From Dromaius novaehollandiae (taxonomy: Eukaryota; Chordata; Aves; Casuariiformes; Dromaiidae), in the NCBI RefSeq assembly GCF_036370855.1, contig NC_088103.1:10231404-10295403 (forward strand): a stretch of DNA of 64,000 bases, written 5' to 3'. Under the pieces are notes generated by a model. That model was not told where the DNA came from and made no database searches. It saw only the letters and a list, made by a program, of their open reading frames with translations. The first letter of the stretch is position 1; each line of letters starts with the position of its first letter. The translations under genes were made by a program, and so were the position numbers. Shown piece after piece: positions 1-32,042 of the stretch.

Positions 1-682
1 AATACAGTTCTTTAATGTCTTGTACTTGATTACTGTGTCATTAGGAGTCAAACTTACACATCCTGCGTGGTGATTCCATGATACAGCAAATGCTCTAACA
101 TGACATTAAATACTTGACTGTGAAATGTGATCTTTTGAAACTTACAGAGCAGCCCATACATCAAGTGGTCCACAATCTTCTCCAGTTCCCTCTGCTACTA
201 TCTCCAAGGAACCCTAGTGTCCTAGTTCAGCATGAGGCAGATTTAACCCAGAAGTTGATGGTAACTCCTACTTTTAACAAGGCTAGGATTTCATCCTAGG
301 TACACATTTGCTGAGTTCTGGGCAAAACTAGTGCAGCAAGAATGCTGAGTGTGCTTACCCCATCAGTGTCACAGGGCATCTTCAGTTTCAGTCCTCTTCT
401 TGCCCAATTTCAGCTGTAGCACTACAACCGTGAAGCAGTATGACCAGTATACAGTTTTCTCTCAGGCTGTGTACATTAGCTCTTAATGACTCTTTCAAGA
501 CAACTGATTGCCTGAGAATGTGCAACAATTAACTACAGAGAAGCAGAAAACATCTCTTCTCTGATATGTAGAAGAGGGGAAAAAAATTCACTTGTCAAAC
601 ATGTCACTGACAGTCAACAGCATTTTGGGCTCCTAGCAAGCAACTAAAAATCCTTATGAAAATTTACTATTTGTCAAAACAG
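1..682 (+). other. AIFM2 intron (partial)
   Basis: No exon of the upstream FSP1 sequence was recognised here; it is AT-rich unique DNA. The 987-bp intron 884-1870 between the two AIFM2 exons is likewise featureless. Confidence 0.7.
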
Positions 683-883
683 GGGATAAACTGGCAAGTA
701 ATGGTGCTTTGAAAGTTAACCAGTACCTCCAACTGGAAGGCTATGAGAACATCTATGCTATTGGGGACTGTGCAGATCTGAAGGAACCAAAGATGGCCTA
801 CCATGCTGGGCTCCACGCCAACATTGTGGTGACAAATATCATCAACAGCCTGACACACAAGTCTCTTAAAACCTACCAGCCAG
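683..883 (+). CDS. AIFM2: AIFM2 penultimate coding exon
   Basis: The exon opens after an AG at 681-682 with two bases completing a split codon, followed by 66 codons and one base of the next glycine codon; the donor GT is at 884-885 (gtaagg). It carries the FAD-contacting motif YAIGDCAD and the conserved HANI segment that follows in FSP1. The polypyrimidine tract before the acceptor is weak (ttactatttgtcaaaacag), but homology fixes the boundary well. Confidence 0.93.
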
Positions 884-2025
884 GTAAGGCCAGGTGGTAA
901 GAGCTTACCTTAACTGTTGGGCTCCTCTTCTGCAGAGAACAGCTCTGTTTAGCATGTACACATTGAAACTTGCATGGGACACTAACTGGAAATGAAGGGA
1001 CCTGCAGCTGGGGTTGACTATTGACCGATACAGCCTAGGCTTCATCTTAGTTCTGTCAAAGACACTGTAGAAGTTAATTATCTGTGTCAGTCTATGTACT
1101 CAACATGTCCTTTCTTCACTAACATCTTGCCGATAATCTACCGGTGGGTGTCTTCTATTCGTCAAACTTGTTTCCTTTTCTTTAAATTCCGTACAATCCA
1201 GTTAAATCCTAGGAACAAGGAAATGACTTGACTCTCTCCCCCCTTCTCCCCTTAAACTGTACCACAAACATAGACTGAAAAATCTAGTCTGAAGAATCTG
1301 GCCAGGTGGTGGATCTCATTAGTCAGCAACTAATGTAAATACTTCCTGAACTTCAACCTTGAAAGCTGTTGCATATGGATGGAGGATAACTGGACAGCCA
1401 TTTAGTTTTTGAATGGCTGCCTAGTCTACTTAAAATTTTGTATTTTTGCATCTCTTGGACTCAGTCTTGAGAGGAGAGGGTCACTCTATGCCAAAAATAC
1501 AGATAGCCAAATCCTTCTACTGCACAGCTCTAAAACAAAAGGAATTCCTCTGACTTCCTTCAGTTAGAAGACCAGAATTAGCCTTCAGTTTTCCAAAGGC
1601 TGACCCTTCCCTCGAAGGGCGGAAAAACAAACCAATCTCATTAATGAAAGAGGTAGAGCAGAGGGCAGAAAGGCTAATGTTGCAAGTAGTTCTCCTTGGG
1701 TTTCCATCTGTAGAATGCTGGCTTTTTTGCTCGCCATACAGTACATGGGATACTGTGCTCAGAAGCTGGGAGGGAGAGGTGGGAGAAGTGCAACACCTGC
1801 AGGTCTTGAGACTTAGCTTGGAAACTGCTTAACTCTAACTGGCACTTACTCTTCTGCATCTCCTTTCCAGGGTCGCTAACATTCCTGCTTTCAATGGGCA
1901 GGAACGATGGGGTAGGCCAGATTAACGGTTGCTATGTGGGACGTCTCTTGGTGACTATTGCTAAGAGCCGGGACCTGTTTGTCTCCAAGAGCTGGAAGAC
2001 AATGGGGCAGACAATGCCCTACTAG
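683..2025 (+). CDS. AIFM2: AIFM2 / FSP1 (ferroptosis suppressor protein 1), C-terminal part, two exons
   Basis: FSP1 is a flavoprotein NAD(P)H:ubiquinone oxidoreductase that regenerates reduced CoQ10 at membranes and blocks ferroptosis (family knowledge). The coding sequence here is join(683..883, 1871..2025) and gives about the last 118 residues of a ~373-residue family protein. Exon one reads [11 protein letters not shown]..., then [20 protein letters not shown]; the AIGDCAD element is the conserved FAD-binding Gly-Asp motif of this oxidoreductase class. Exon two reads [16 protein letters not shown], then [14 protein letters not shown] and ends MPY-stop. The junction is phase 1 and completes a glycine codon. 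Acceptors (..aaaacag, ..tttccag) and the donor (gtaagg) are canonical. The N-terminal myristoylation site and NAD(P)H-binding region lie off the left edge. AIFM2 converges on MACROH2A2. The assignment is secure; closest paralogues (AIFM1, AIFM3) do not share this C-terminus. Confidence 0.96.
1871..2025 (+). CDS. AIFM2: AIFM2 last coding exon
   Basis: The exon follows a strong acceptor (cttctgcatctcctttccag). Its first two bases complete the split glycine; 50 sense codons and TAG (2023-2025) follow. It contains GRNDGVGQ and [13 protein letters not shown], both recognisable as the FSP1 C-terminus. The extreme end (GQTMPY) differs in sequence from the human tail I remember, which also varies between species. 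Confidence 0.94.
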
Positions 2026-2330
2026 GGAGTTCAATAACAAACCAGCAGGAGCTACACAAAATCAAAGATGGTGTGGGGGCACTTTCATTGCCTGGACAGA
2101 CTGATACTGTCTCCTACAGCATCTCCTAAAGCCACTCTTCAGCATGGTGCATTAAAGAAGTGCCCTGTGTTGCTGTAAAGGGGAGGAAGACACTCTCCAA
2201 ATGAATTGCCAGAGAAGCTCTCATGGTAAAAGCAGGGGAGGAATGTTTCTCTTACTTCCCTGTGGGGGCAGCTCTGAGCAAGAAGTTTGGTTTACCTTAA
2301 TTTGTAACAATAAACACTAATTTTCAAAAT
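2026..2330 (+). other. AIFM2: AIFM2 3' UTR
   Basis: About 305 bases lie between the TAG and the expected cleavage site. There is no intron signal and no competing coding frame. The end is set by the AATAAA at 2309-2314 and the GT-rich stretch that follows. Confidence 0.75.
2309..2314 (+). terminator. AIFM2 poly(A) signal AATAAA
   Basis: A canonical AATAAA hexamer lies 284 bp after the stop codon. A GT-rich element follows at about 2332-2358 (gctgtggtttgttc, tgtgggttttt), at the right distance for a CstF-binding downstream element. Cleavage is expected near 2325-2332. Confidence 0.82.
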
Positions 2331-3223
2331 CGCTGTGGTTTGTTCTTATGTGGGTTTTTCCCTAGCATTCTCCACACCTGCTCTTCTAAAAGGTGAGTTA
2401 TCACCAGTATCTTATAGGTATCTTATAAGTATGCAGCTTATAGGGAGAAGAAGAATGGCGCACAACACTGCCTCTGGAAAGCCTGCCTCAAGCCTTGAGA
2501 AGGCTATGCTAATCCTGGAATTCAGAGTATAATGCAGCTTTGTGGCTACATCTCCTCAGCAGCCTTAATTTGCCACTTACACAGCACTACAGCCAAAAGC
2601 TGGTGCTTTTGTGTTAAGTGTGATACAGCAAACACTTAAAGTTGCTGCTGCTTTTTTTTTTTTTTTTAATAAGGTGAGAAGTTTCCAGAGCAAAAGTAGG
2701 GTTTATAACAATAACCACACTTGACACATCTCTTTCTTCTTTTTTCTTATAAAACAAACAGGAAAATCACCATGAAATATTCTCAGTAATTACAGAGATT
2801 ATTGTGAGTTAAAAGTAAAACAGAGGCTCCTCATGCGTCACTTCTAAGATCCTTTTCCCCCCCACAAGGACTGGAGGCAGAAGTTCACCATCCCTCAAGG
2901 GAGGGGAAAAGGGAGCAGAACATTTTTAAGAGCTTTCTTTAATGCATGTGCGTGTGTGGAAAATCCATCGCTACAAATCTAAAATGAGGTTACTCTTTAA
3001 AACTTCTAAACTAAAGTAACAAGGGACACTAAAACTCCTGAAAAGAGATCATAACTCAATTGCTTAAGGTGATATAAAGGGGCAGAGGATGCTGACAGCA
3101 TGAAGGAATCAGACTAAACCCCTCTCATCTCTAGTAACAGCTCTTCATCAAGTCACAACACATCACACTACTACCACTCCCCCTCCTCACCACATTGAAA
3201 AAATAAAACCCACCTCTAATGCT
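2331..3223. other. Interval between the convergent 3' ends of AIFM2 and MACROH2A2
   Basis: It holds a T-run at 2652-2668 and minus-strand ATTAAA hexamers at 2670-2665 and 2943-2938, so part of it is probably MACROH2A2 3' UTR. Plus-strand AATAAA hexamers near 3200 and 3252 would allow AIFM2 read-through forms. No coding sequence was recognised. Confidence 0.6.
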
Positions 3224-3229
3224 TTTAAT
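3224..3229 (-). terminator. Candidate MACROH2A2 poly(A) signal ATTAAA
   Basis: ATTAAA on the minus strand lies 49 bp past the stop codon. A GT-rich stretch follows (gtgggttttattttttc, then aatgtggtgagg). It would give an unusually short 3' UTR, so the weaker hexamers at 2943 or 2670 may be the main sites. Confidence 0.35.
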
Positions 3230-3277
3230 GCTACTCAAGTTTATGTTGAAAAATAAAGTTTCATTTGGCTGCCGTTG

Positions 3278-24008
<20,731 letters not shown>

Positions 24009-25276
24009 CTTGCAGCTTTGTGCTTTTCAATTTGCTGGCGATTCTTATCCCCTTGCTCCAATCCAAAGGCTGCAAGAGAAAAAGAAAAACTGGATTGGTG
24101 TTCAGTACGCAAAAAACATCTTTACAGATCTCCTTGTTCTTACAGAAGGAAATAGCCAAATCCCATCTCAATAACTGTTAAAGCAGAAACATTATTCATT
24201 AAAAGATGGATAACTGGAACATTTGCTATAGCTTTTCCCTTGACTACTGCACTGTTAGTTTAACAATACCACAGAAAGAATGGTTTGGAAAGTAAAAAGA
24301 AAGTCAAACATATGTTAAACGGCATCTTTTAGGAAAAAAAAAAAAACACACATCAAGGCAGACAGCAGCAGGATGGAAAATTTCAATGCCGATTGTTAAG
24401 TTCAGCAAGTTATAAACAATGGAGAAAAACTGGTGTAATGGATAGCATAAATCAAGCTGAAAAGTAGATACTGGTACCATCCTCACCGAAAACTAGAGAA
24501 AGTTGTACCACTTGCGCAACAGAATATAAAAGCTACCGACAAACACACTCCTTCACGGGTCTTTTAAAAATGCAACTTCACTGAATTTAGTATGTGTGCC
24601 TTCAGATGAGAAGCTGGGAAACAGCTGGGCTTCATGCACCTCTTCTGGCACAGCTCTGGCCTCAGGAACAGAGCCCCGAGCGGCAGCTCACAGACTTCAC
24701 TCTTTAATAATTCTCTCTGGATCACCTTCACAGCAGCTACTGGGAGCTGTGGAAGCCTGCCTCCACACATGCAAAGGGACTTCTTTAATCTCTCATCTTA
24801 AAAGGACTGGCTCCTGATTTTTTTTGTTTGTTTGTTCATCTAGCTCTCTGAAGGTGTTTCTTCCCCATGAAGAGACAACCTAGGCTATACACAGGAGCAA
24901 AGAAAACAGACCTAGTTCTCCCCTTGTTTTTCTGACAACCATGAGATTCCAGGTAAATGGATGACAAACCCTACAAACCCTGGAGTCAGCTAGTCCGCTT
25001 CACAGAGTGCAAGTGGTCTGAATTACACACACAGTTCCCACTCTAAGTTAAATAATGGTGAAGCTTTAACTTTGTTTCCAGAGATGGTTTTTAACTCCAT
25101 TTTGATAGCTGCCATAGTAGCCTAATTATGATCCCAGTTAGAACACAGCAGATCCAGATTAATTCCTCTGGAGTAAACGAAGAATGTGACTACCACAGAA
25201 GACATTACCGTTAATGAACGCGTAACTACATAATTCCCAGTATTCATTCAGTTCAGTAAAACAAGGAAACAAAAGA

Positions 25277-25358
25277 CGGAAAATAATTTGAATAATACTT
25301 TGATGACATTAAGAGATCGGAAAATAATCTGAATAATACTTTGATGACATTAAGAGAT
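25277..25358. repeat. 41-bp tandem duplication, two copies
   Basis: The unit begins cggaaaataatttgaataat and occupies 25277-25317, repeated at 25318-25358 with a single T/C difference (aatttg versus aatctg). The near-identity suggests a recent duplication, in intron 1 of MACROH2A2. Confidence 0.93.
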
Positions 25359-25929
25359 ACTGTGAAACTGAATCGCACCAGACCAGTGAGATTACGATCT
25401 GCATTTTAAACAGCCTTCTAAAGAAAGTCTTTGACACCACGGCAAACCCTCGGGAACACTCAACATTCATTTGAAGAGGGCACAGAAATCTGTATTTGGT
25501 CATTACCCTGCTTATTACAAACTAAGTGCACATATGAAGAGGGTCACCTGTCCCACACTAAGCTAGACATTCACAGAAAGCTGCTCATTTGTAACAGCCA
25601 AATTGAAGGGTGGTTTTCTATGATAATCTAAATTGAACACTGGTTCCACTTATGAAGTTGAGGAAATATAATCACCACAGGGTCTGCAGGGATCTATAAA
25701 ACCCTGGTGTGTCCTTGTCTATAAGCCAGACAATTTTTCTTTCTGTGTGCAGTATATTATATAGACACAATAACTAAAGTGAGGAAAGATTAAATCAGTA
25801 AACCTATTAGACATGGACCCATCAAAATTTATGTTGCTCATCACCCCATTCTGGATTGCATGAGAACTACCAGTTTGGAGTCAAGAATGGTAGTAAAAGA
25901 ACTAATAAACGGCCACTTATCTGGCTAAC

Positions 25930-26565
25930 TACAGATTAAAGGCAATGGCCACTTCAAACAGATACAAGCCAACAAAAAATCCCAAGCAATGTATTAACTG
26001 CATTTATTCAGGAGTAACCAATTTTGTAAGACGGGGAACAACTTCTAGGACAGAGTTCTGCTGACTAGGACCAAGAGGTTACAGTGGAAAAAGAGAGAAC
26101 ATCATCAACAGCCAGGACTAAGCCTTAGATGAGGAGTTATGTTCAATTCCAGATAACTCGCTTCAAATATGTGGAGCAATTAGAGAGAATCCAGAGGAGG
26201 GTGATAAGAATGATCAGAGGTCTCAGACACATAAACTAAACAAAAAGATTAAAAGAAGTGGGAAGACATGATAATGGTCTTCGAAGACATAAAAGACTGC
26301 TTCAGAGATGCAGTGAATAGGTGTTCCATATATATATGTCAGATAGGAAGAAAAAGCAGACTGGAGAGGCACTCTTACAAAAGCTTCATAACCAGAAGAA
26401 TAGCACAGCACCAGAACAGATCACCAGGGAAGGCGGCAGAACCTTTCTACCAGAACGGCTTTAAACAAGTTAGAGAAATATATGCCAGGAAAGACACAGG
26501 TAGCATTGGATCTGACTTGGGACAGGAGGATGGATTAGATGATCTCTCGAAGTCCCTTTATCTAG
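25930..26565 (+). repeat. Degraded CR1-type LINE, 3' end
   Basis: The stretch carries hallmarks of the CR1 3' region: gatgaggagttatgttcaat, then gagagaatccagaggagggt, and a tail gatggattagatgatctctc followed by tccctttatctag, cognate to the CR1 terminal 'ggattagatgatctc..aggtccctt..' segment. It has many substitutions, no usable open frame and no obvious target-site duplication, so it is old. The left limit is uncertain (25860-26090). It lies in MACROH2A2 intron 1, opposite to the gene. Confidence 0.72.
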
Positions 26566-29500
26566 TCATCTTACACATTGAAATCTGCAGTTTGTAACTG
26601 TAACACCCCTTTATAAACCTTCAGTTTTATATTATGCTACTGATTAACCTTTTAAAAATGTCCTTTTCAGTTCATGTGACAACTGACATTCAAATTAATG
26701 AATAAACGTAGGCTGGGAATTAGGTTTCTAGCCATCGGAGGAAAGAACTTCTGGAAGAGCCTTGTGTTATGAGTAATATGAGCAACAATAACTCATTTTA
26801 AGATGGCACTTAATAAATGTATGCACTAGGTTATGATTTGATTCCTACAATACCAGCAGGACAGCTCCATGGCTCAAAAATTCTGTCCTGTGCTGTAATC
26901 CCTACAGAGAACCACAGCGAAAGAGTGTACTACAAAGAACCATGTATCAAAATCATATTAAGCTAATCTCTCGTGTATTTGTTCCTGTAGTACCAAATCC
27001 CAGTTGCTTGTAAATCAGCGAAGAAAGCTATGCCACAAGGTTTGCCTCCGTAGAAAATACTGTGGTTGTACTTGGTCTTTGTGATTGAAAATCAAAACAT
27101 ACTTGTATAACTGAGCACAGCACTCCAGGGCATACTACTACATTATATACATTTCTGTATATAATTAATCACTTCTGGCTCATTCTTCTGTTGCCTTATC
27201 TACGTTTCCACCTCTTTCTTTACCCCTTTATTTTTTCCTAATCTCTCACAGCCACTGCAAGTCTCACAGCCATATTTTCCGTACTGTCAAGGCAACCTTT
27301 GGATTTCCAAAATATTTCTCCAAATACACTGCAGGTAACAGATCAGTTGTATCTGCAGAATTTTGTGAGAGCCTGAACATAAAAAAGGTTTCAGAACTGT
27401 ACTAATGTTCCCTCTCTCTCTTCTTTGCGACTTATAGGGAACTGGGTATACTGGTCAGTGACATATAAACAAACATGTGAAATACCATGAAGCTCTGTTC
27501 TTGCCTTCTTCCCTATGGGAGATGACTTTTGGTAGAAAAGCAAGCTATAGCACAGCCAAATCTATCAGAGCATACTTACTGTGTACTGTGAACAAAGGAA
27601 ATGTGATAAACTGGCATGGCCAGCTATCCCCTGCCATGTAACTTTGCGAGCGGTTGCTAAGGTCCACACAGGCTACAGGCGACTCTCAATACGTGTGATC
27701 TCACTGCTCTCTCACACAGAAGGGTTATGTTCCGCCTGCACCGAGGCCCCAGGGGCCAGGATTCGGGGCCCTGATGGCTCATTTCTCCCACAGACAAGGA
27801 TCTGGTTTACCTAGGAGGATGCAAATCAAGTCAGACCTGACACCAGTTACATGATGCACCCATCTGAACTGCTCCAAAGCCGCAAACAGCTGAAGAGCTA
27901 CAAGCTGAGCGCTTCTGTCATGACTGTTCTCTGCAGGAGATACAGCTAAATGTCAAGGGCTTATCAGCTGAAAGAACATATTAATTCCCTTATTGCCAAC
28001 TGGTCCATCATCGCTACACTTCCCTTTGTAAATTGCAGTCTGCACTAAAAAATATGTCCATACCATTTATGTGAAGTCCATCTTAGCTGAGTTAGAAGAA
28101 CTGCATCTATATCTGACTACCGTGACATCAGGAGAATTGGGCAATTTAAATCAATTAGTGTCTCCAAACTCCTAATTGGTCACGGCACACTCCCACTTTG
28201 CCACGACTCCAACATCTCTGTGTTGCTATGGGGGATTTAATAGCTACCAGATCTCCTGGAGCTCTCCACAATATGATGAAAACAGTGTAGACTTTTACAA
28301 GCTGAGCCTTCCTCAGTGAATTGCATCTTCCTTAGCACTGAAAGCAACCAGCGACATTTTCCTTCTGACCCCTAGAAAAAGAGCTATGCCTGCTCCCCAC
28401 CCTCCAGTGGGTCTGCTTTGGAGCAAAGCACTTTCCTTCGGCCCCTTGGAGGGTTCCTCCACTACAGACCTTAACACCCTGTTTTCTTCCATTATTTTTA
28501 CTTGCACAGAGTGATGACTAATCCACAACTCACTGCAACAACAAACTACCCTGCGACATTCTGCTAAGCTCACTGACCACTATGCAATTTGCATCCCACA
28601 ACCGTATCCTGACAGATCAAGGTTTACCACTTTCCAGTCCTTCCTACACTGATGCTCAGAAGAACAAAATTACACAAACTTCTCTAACTGGTAACAAGAC
28701 TACCATTTTTAGAAAAGCAAGAATAACCTAGGGACACAGGAAGAGACTGCAGCCTCCAAATAAGCCTGAACTGTACTTGAAAAGCTAGCCTGGAAACAAT
28801 TTTAGAGATTAACATGTCAAGACCTGGTAAGAAAGCATGAGTGCCTATCAGAAAGTTCAGTGTGGTGCAAAATGCATAACATTTTCTGAACAGAGTTATT
28901 AAATAAAGCAAAGATTGTTTAACAGTCAATCAAGAAGAACAGTATCTAGAATGGTATCTGCTCATTTAAGTCTGAAGCAGAAGATGTTTCTATTAAGTGA
29001 TGTTAACAGCCTAACAGAGGGGAGAAGTGAGAGTGAGCTCTTATACTCACACGGACCCTTCTTAGACATATCCCAGGCTGTTACAACAAAGACTCTGAAT
29101 TCTCCTTAGCCACCACAGACTTGCAAGCTCCCCAGGCCAATCAAGAGAAAGAGTCTAAATTTCCCTCTCACTAAGAAAAGACACCAAAATCAATCAAAGA
29201 AAAGAAAGTCTTAGTTTGCACAATGGATCACCAAGACTGTTGCAACACTGGAGGAAAACAAAGTAAATCCTTGTTGTTATTCTTCACATTCCAGATCATA
29301 GATAAGATACAGGAAAGCTAAGATAATAACTGCACCAATATGAAATGCACATTAGCAACTAGTTATCAGTAAATATCTGAGTAATGATTTGGCAAATTTC
29401 TCATCAGTTTGAGCCAGCAGTCATTGCAGAAAAAAGCATATATCTTTCTGGACTTCACAGGTAGCTACAACATCACCTGGCAGACTAATCTGTAACACAA

Positions 29501-30615
29501 CATGTCAAGTGTCCTCCTTCAAATAGCTGCGATAATTAGACATTTAGATACAGACATTACACTGCAAGCTAAAACAGAAGCTCACATTGGCTGTCTTTAT
29601 TGAGGCTGAAACGTTCAGAAACGGCTAGACGCTGATGCTTCATGGTAGGTATTTTTGAGTGGCCTTGGCCACAGAACTAGCACCAGAGCCCTTGCAAGGC
29701 TTTGCACTGGGACCGTGTCTACTGAAATTATTATTCGGTGACGTGTTGAACACCATTTCCGGATGGTTCACATATGCTAATCATTTGGCCTTGGCTTCCC
29801 AATACTGAGAAAACGTGAACTCAGGAAAAGAAGACTGAAATCAAGGACATGCAGGACTCTATCAAGATACCTGCATTTTCCCGATCTTACGCTTAAATCT
29901 ATTTGAATAGTCACGAGTGCAAAAGTGACTCAAAGACACTATCTAGGGGTCATCCTAAACCGCACACCCACATACAAACACCACTTTGCCAAGACAACTC
30001 AGAAGACTTAAGGCAGAAATTTACTTCCTGACTCAACTGGTAAGGTAAAACCAACAGACACGGCACACTTCAGCAGGCAAAGAGCACGGCCCCTAGGCTC
30101 AATCTATGCCACAATGACACAAAGCACGTTCGGACTAGAAGCAGCACCAACGGCACACTGAAGCCAACAAAACACGTCCCGGCAGACGGCTCTTCAGGCA
30201 AGAAATTCCGGTTACAGCCAAGGCACTGACTGCCCCGGCACGGCAAATGCTGCCCCGGGGAACATTCACAGGCTTGGGGGTTAACCTCGCTCCCCAACGA
30301 GTCTTCCTTGGGCGCTGCTCCTCACGCAGCACAGCGCAGCCGAGCTCGCGTGGGAGCGGGCGCCAGCTCCGAGGCCTCCAGGCTACCGCGGGGCGCCGCT
30401 GCTGCCCCCGAGGCCTCCCCGGCCGGTACCGCTCCCGTTACAGCGCAGCGAGGCCCCGCGGCCGGGGCCTCCCGTGGCGCAGCTCGCCGTAGCCCCGCGG
30501 GTAGCCGGGCCGCGCGCCGGCCGTTAGCAGTCCCGCCCGGCGCCCGCGCACCCCACGCCGTTGCCTGGCGGCACGCGCCCCGCCCACTCCCCTCGGGGCA
30601 CCGGCGCGCACGCTC

Positions 30616-30790
30616 ATTGGCCGCCTGCAGCGCCGGGAACGCGGCGCGAGCTCGGCGGCTGCAGCGGCAGTGCCCGCCCCCCCCTTCCTCCGCGCTCACT
30701 GATTGGCCGGAAGGGCCAAAACACCTGAGAGCGGGGCACGGAGGGAAGCGGCCGCAACGGAGCACGAGCTAAGGGGAGCGAGCTGATTGG
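30616..30790 (-). promoter_or_regulatory. Three CCAAT boxes in the CpG island
   Basis: ATTGG (CCAAT on the minus strand) occurs at 30616-30620, 30702-30706 and 30786-30790. Each is followed by C, with spacings of 86 and 84 bp and similar flanks (ctcATTGGccg, gATTGGccgg, gATTGGctgg). Regularly spaced CCAAT boxes are typical NF-Y targets. They lie downstream of the favoured exon 1, so they may serve an alternative start or plus-strand transcription. Confidence 0.45.
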
Positions 30791-30851
30791 CTGGGAGCCT
30801 GTGAGCGAAACGGCACGTGCCGCCGCCGCCGCGCGCGCTCACCCGCGGGCC

Positions 30852-30861
30852 GCGCAGGCGC
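30852..30861 (+). promoter_or_regulatory. NRF1-like site
   Basis: The string GCGCAGGCGC is close to the near-palindromic NRF1 consensus GCGCATGCGC and lies inside the CpG island, a typical position for NRF1 in housekeeping and chromatin gene promoters. Confidence 0.4.
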
Positions 30862-31313
30862 CCTGAGGCGCGGCGGAGGGGGAGTGGCCGTTGCCTTTCC
30901 CGCGCAAACGCCCCCTCCCCCCCAAGCGGGCTCGCTCCCGCCGTCACGGGGGGGGGGGGCTTCGGCGGGGGGTGGCGGCGGCCATGCCCGCCGCGAGGCA
31001 CGTCCCCGGAACGGGAAGTGCTTCGGCTGCGCCTCGCTCCGGGGCGCGGGGGGGGGGAGCCGCACGCGCGCGGGGCCCCGGCGCAGCCCCCAGGGAGGGG
31101 GTGGTTGGCCGCGCGCCTCGCCCCCCTCCCCCATCCCTACCCCCCCCGCAACCGGCGCCCGCGCGCTCCCCAACGGCCGCCGCCGCGCGCCCCAACGGCC
31201 GCCCCCCCCCCTTCCCCTCAGCGCGGGCGGCCCCGGAGAAAGGGAGCAGCGGCGCGAGGAGGGGAAGGGAGGAGGGCCGGCAGCGGGCCTCCGCGCCCGC
31301 CGCTCCCCCTCAC

Positions 31314-31500
31314 CTGCCGCCGCCGGCCGCCGCCGCCTTCTTCTCGTCCCTTCCTCTTTTTTTCTCTTTCTCCCCCTCTTTTCTCCCCCCCCTTGCCGCC
31401 GTGTCTCCCCCCCACCCCGCCCGCGCCCTCGCTCCGCCTCAGCCGCCGGCTCCCTGCCCGTATTGTATGTTTCGATGGCGATGGCGGCGGCTCCTCTTGA
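31314..31500 (-). other. Possible MACROH2A2 non-coding exon 1 (upper limit approximate)
   Basis: This is inferred from a consensus donor CAG|GTGAGG at 31313 read on the minus strand, and from the 5' UTR exon at 24009-24069 needing an upstream partner. The right-hand limit (transcription start) is a guess within the CpG island. The rival donor at 30842 would place the start nearer 30.9-31.0 kb, closer to the NRF1-like site. Confidence 0.35.
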
Positions 31501-32003
31501 GGGGGGTGGAAGGGGTTTCCTCCTGCTCCGCATACCGCCTCTAGGAGGAGTCACTGCAGCCCGGGCCTGCAACAACCCCCCTATCGCTGCCGCCCTCCCC
31601 GGCAGCCAGCGCGCCGCTCCTCCTCGCCCGGGCCCCAGGGCTGCCGCGCCTCCCCGCCGGCACCCCCGCCCCGTAGCCGCGGGGAGCCCGGGCGCCGCGC
31701 CCTCTCCCGGGCCGGGGGCGAGGCGAGGGCCGCGGGGGAGTCCCGGCCTGCGCGGAAGCCCGCGGGGGCCGGAGGGGCCGCCCGCCCTGCCTGCTTTTCG
31801 TGAGGCGGCGAGCCGCCCGCGCCGCTAGCCCTGCGGCAAGGTGACCTGGCGCCTCTCGCCCGAACGTGCCGGCATCACCCAACTGGCTTGAAAGAGCCCT
31901 AACAAAGAGTGCTGGCCGCTCTTTGTGTCGTGCTGCGTCGGGGCGCTTCAGCTCGGCCACGAGGGCTGCAAACTTACTTGCTTTCTAAATGAAAGCTGAG
32001 ATC

Positions 32004-32005
<2 letters not shown>

Positions 32006-32039
<34 letters not shown>
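32006..32039. repeat. (CA)n microsatellite
   Basis: An uninterrupted run of about 17 CA units lies roughly 150 bp outside the right edge of the MACROH2A2 CpG island. It is likely to vary in length between individuals. Confidence 0.97.

Positions 32040-32042
<3 letters not shown>

Larger units (their letters stand above)
24070..30289 (-). other. MACROH2A2 intron 1 (between the inferred non-coding exon and first coding exon)
   Basis: It contains the 41-bp duplication (25277-25358) and the CR1 remnant (25930-26565). The remaining stretches, 24070-25276 and 26566-30289, show no gene or repeat that I can name; GC content rises from about 30 kb into the CpG island. Confidence 0.6.
30290..31860. 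promoter_or_regulatory. CpG island, MACROH2A2 promoter and inferred non-coding first exon
   Basis: About 1.57 kb of very GC-rich, CpG-dense sequence with runs of CCG, C and G sits at the 5' end of MACROH2A2. AT-rich intergenic DNA resumes immediately beyond 31860. It holds GC boxes (for example CCCCGCCC at 30578-30585), a GCGCAGGCGC NRF1-like site at 30852-30861, and three ATTGG/CCAAT boxes at 30616, 30702 and 30786. Two minus-strand donors could close a non-coding exon 1: ggcggcag|gtgaggg (exon base 31314) and ccgcgg|gtgagc (exon base 30843); the former fits the consensus better. Long open frames across the island reflect GC content and are not genes. The island may also fire antisense, to the right. 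Confidence 0.85.

Noticed and set aside
30308-31828. Several long open frames on both strands (up to 314 codons) at 30.3-31.8 kb
   Set aside because: They overlap each other in several frames, consist of Ala/Pro/Gly/Arg runs, and follow directly from the stop-codon scarcity of a CpG island.
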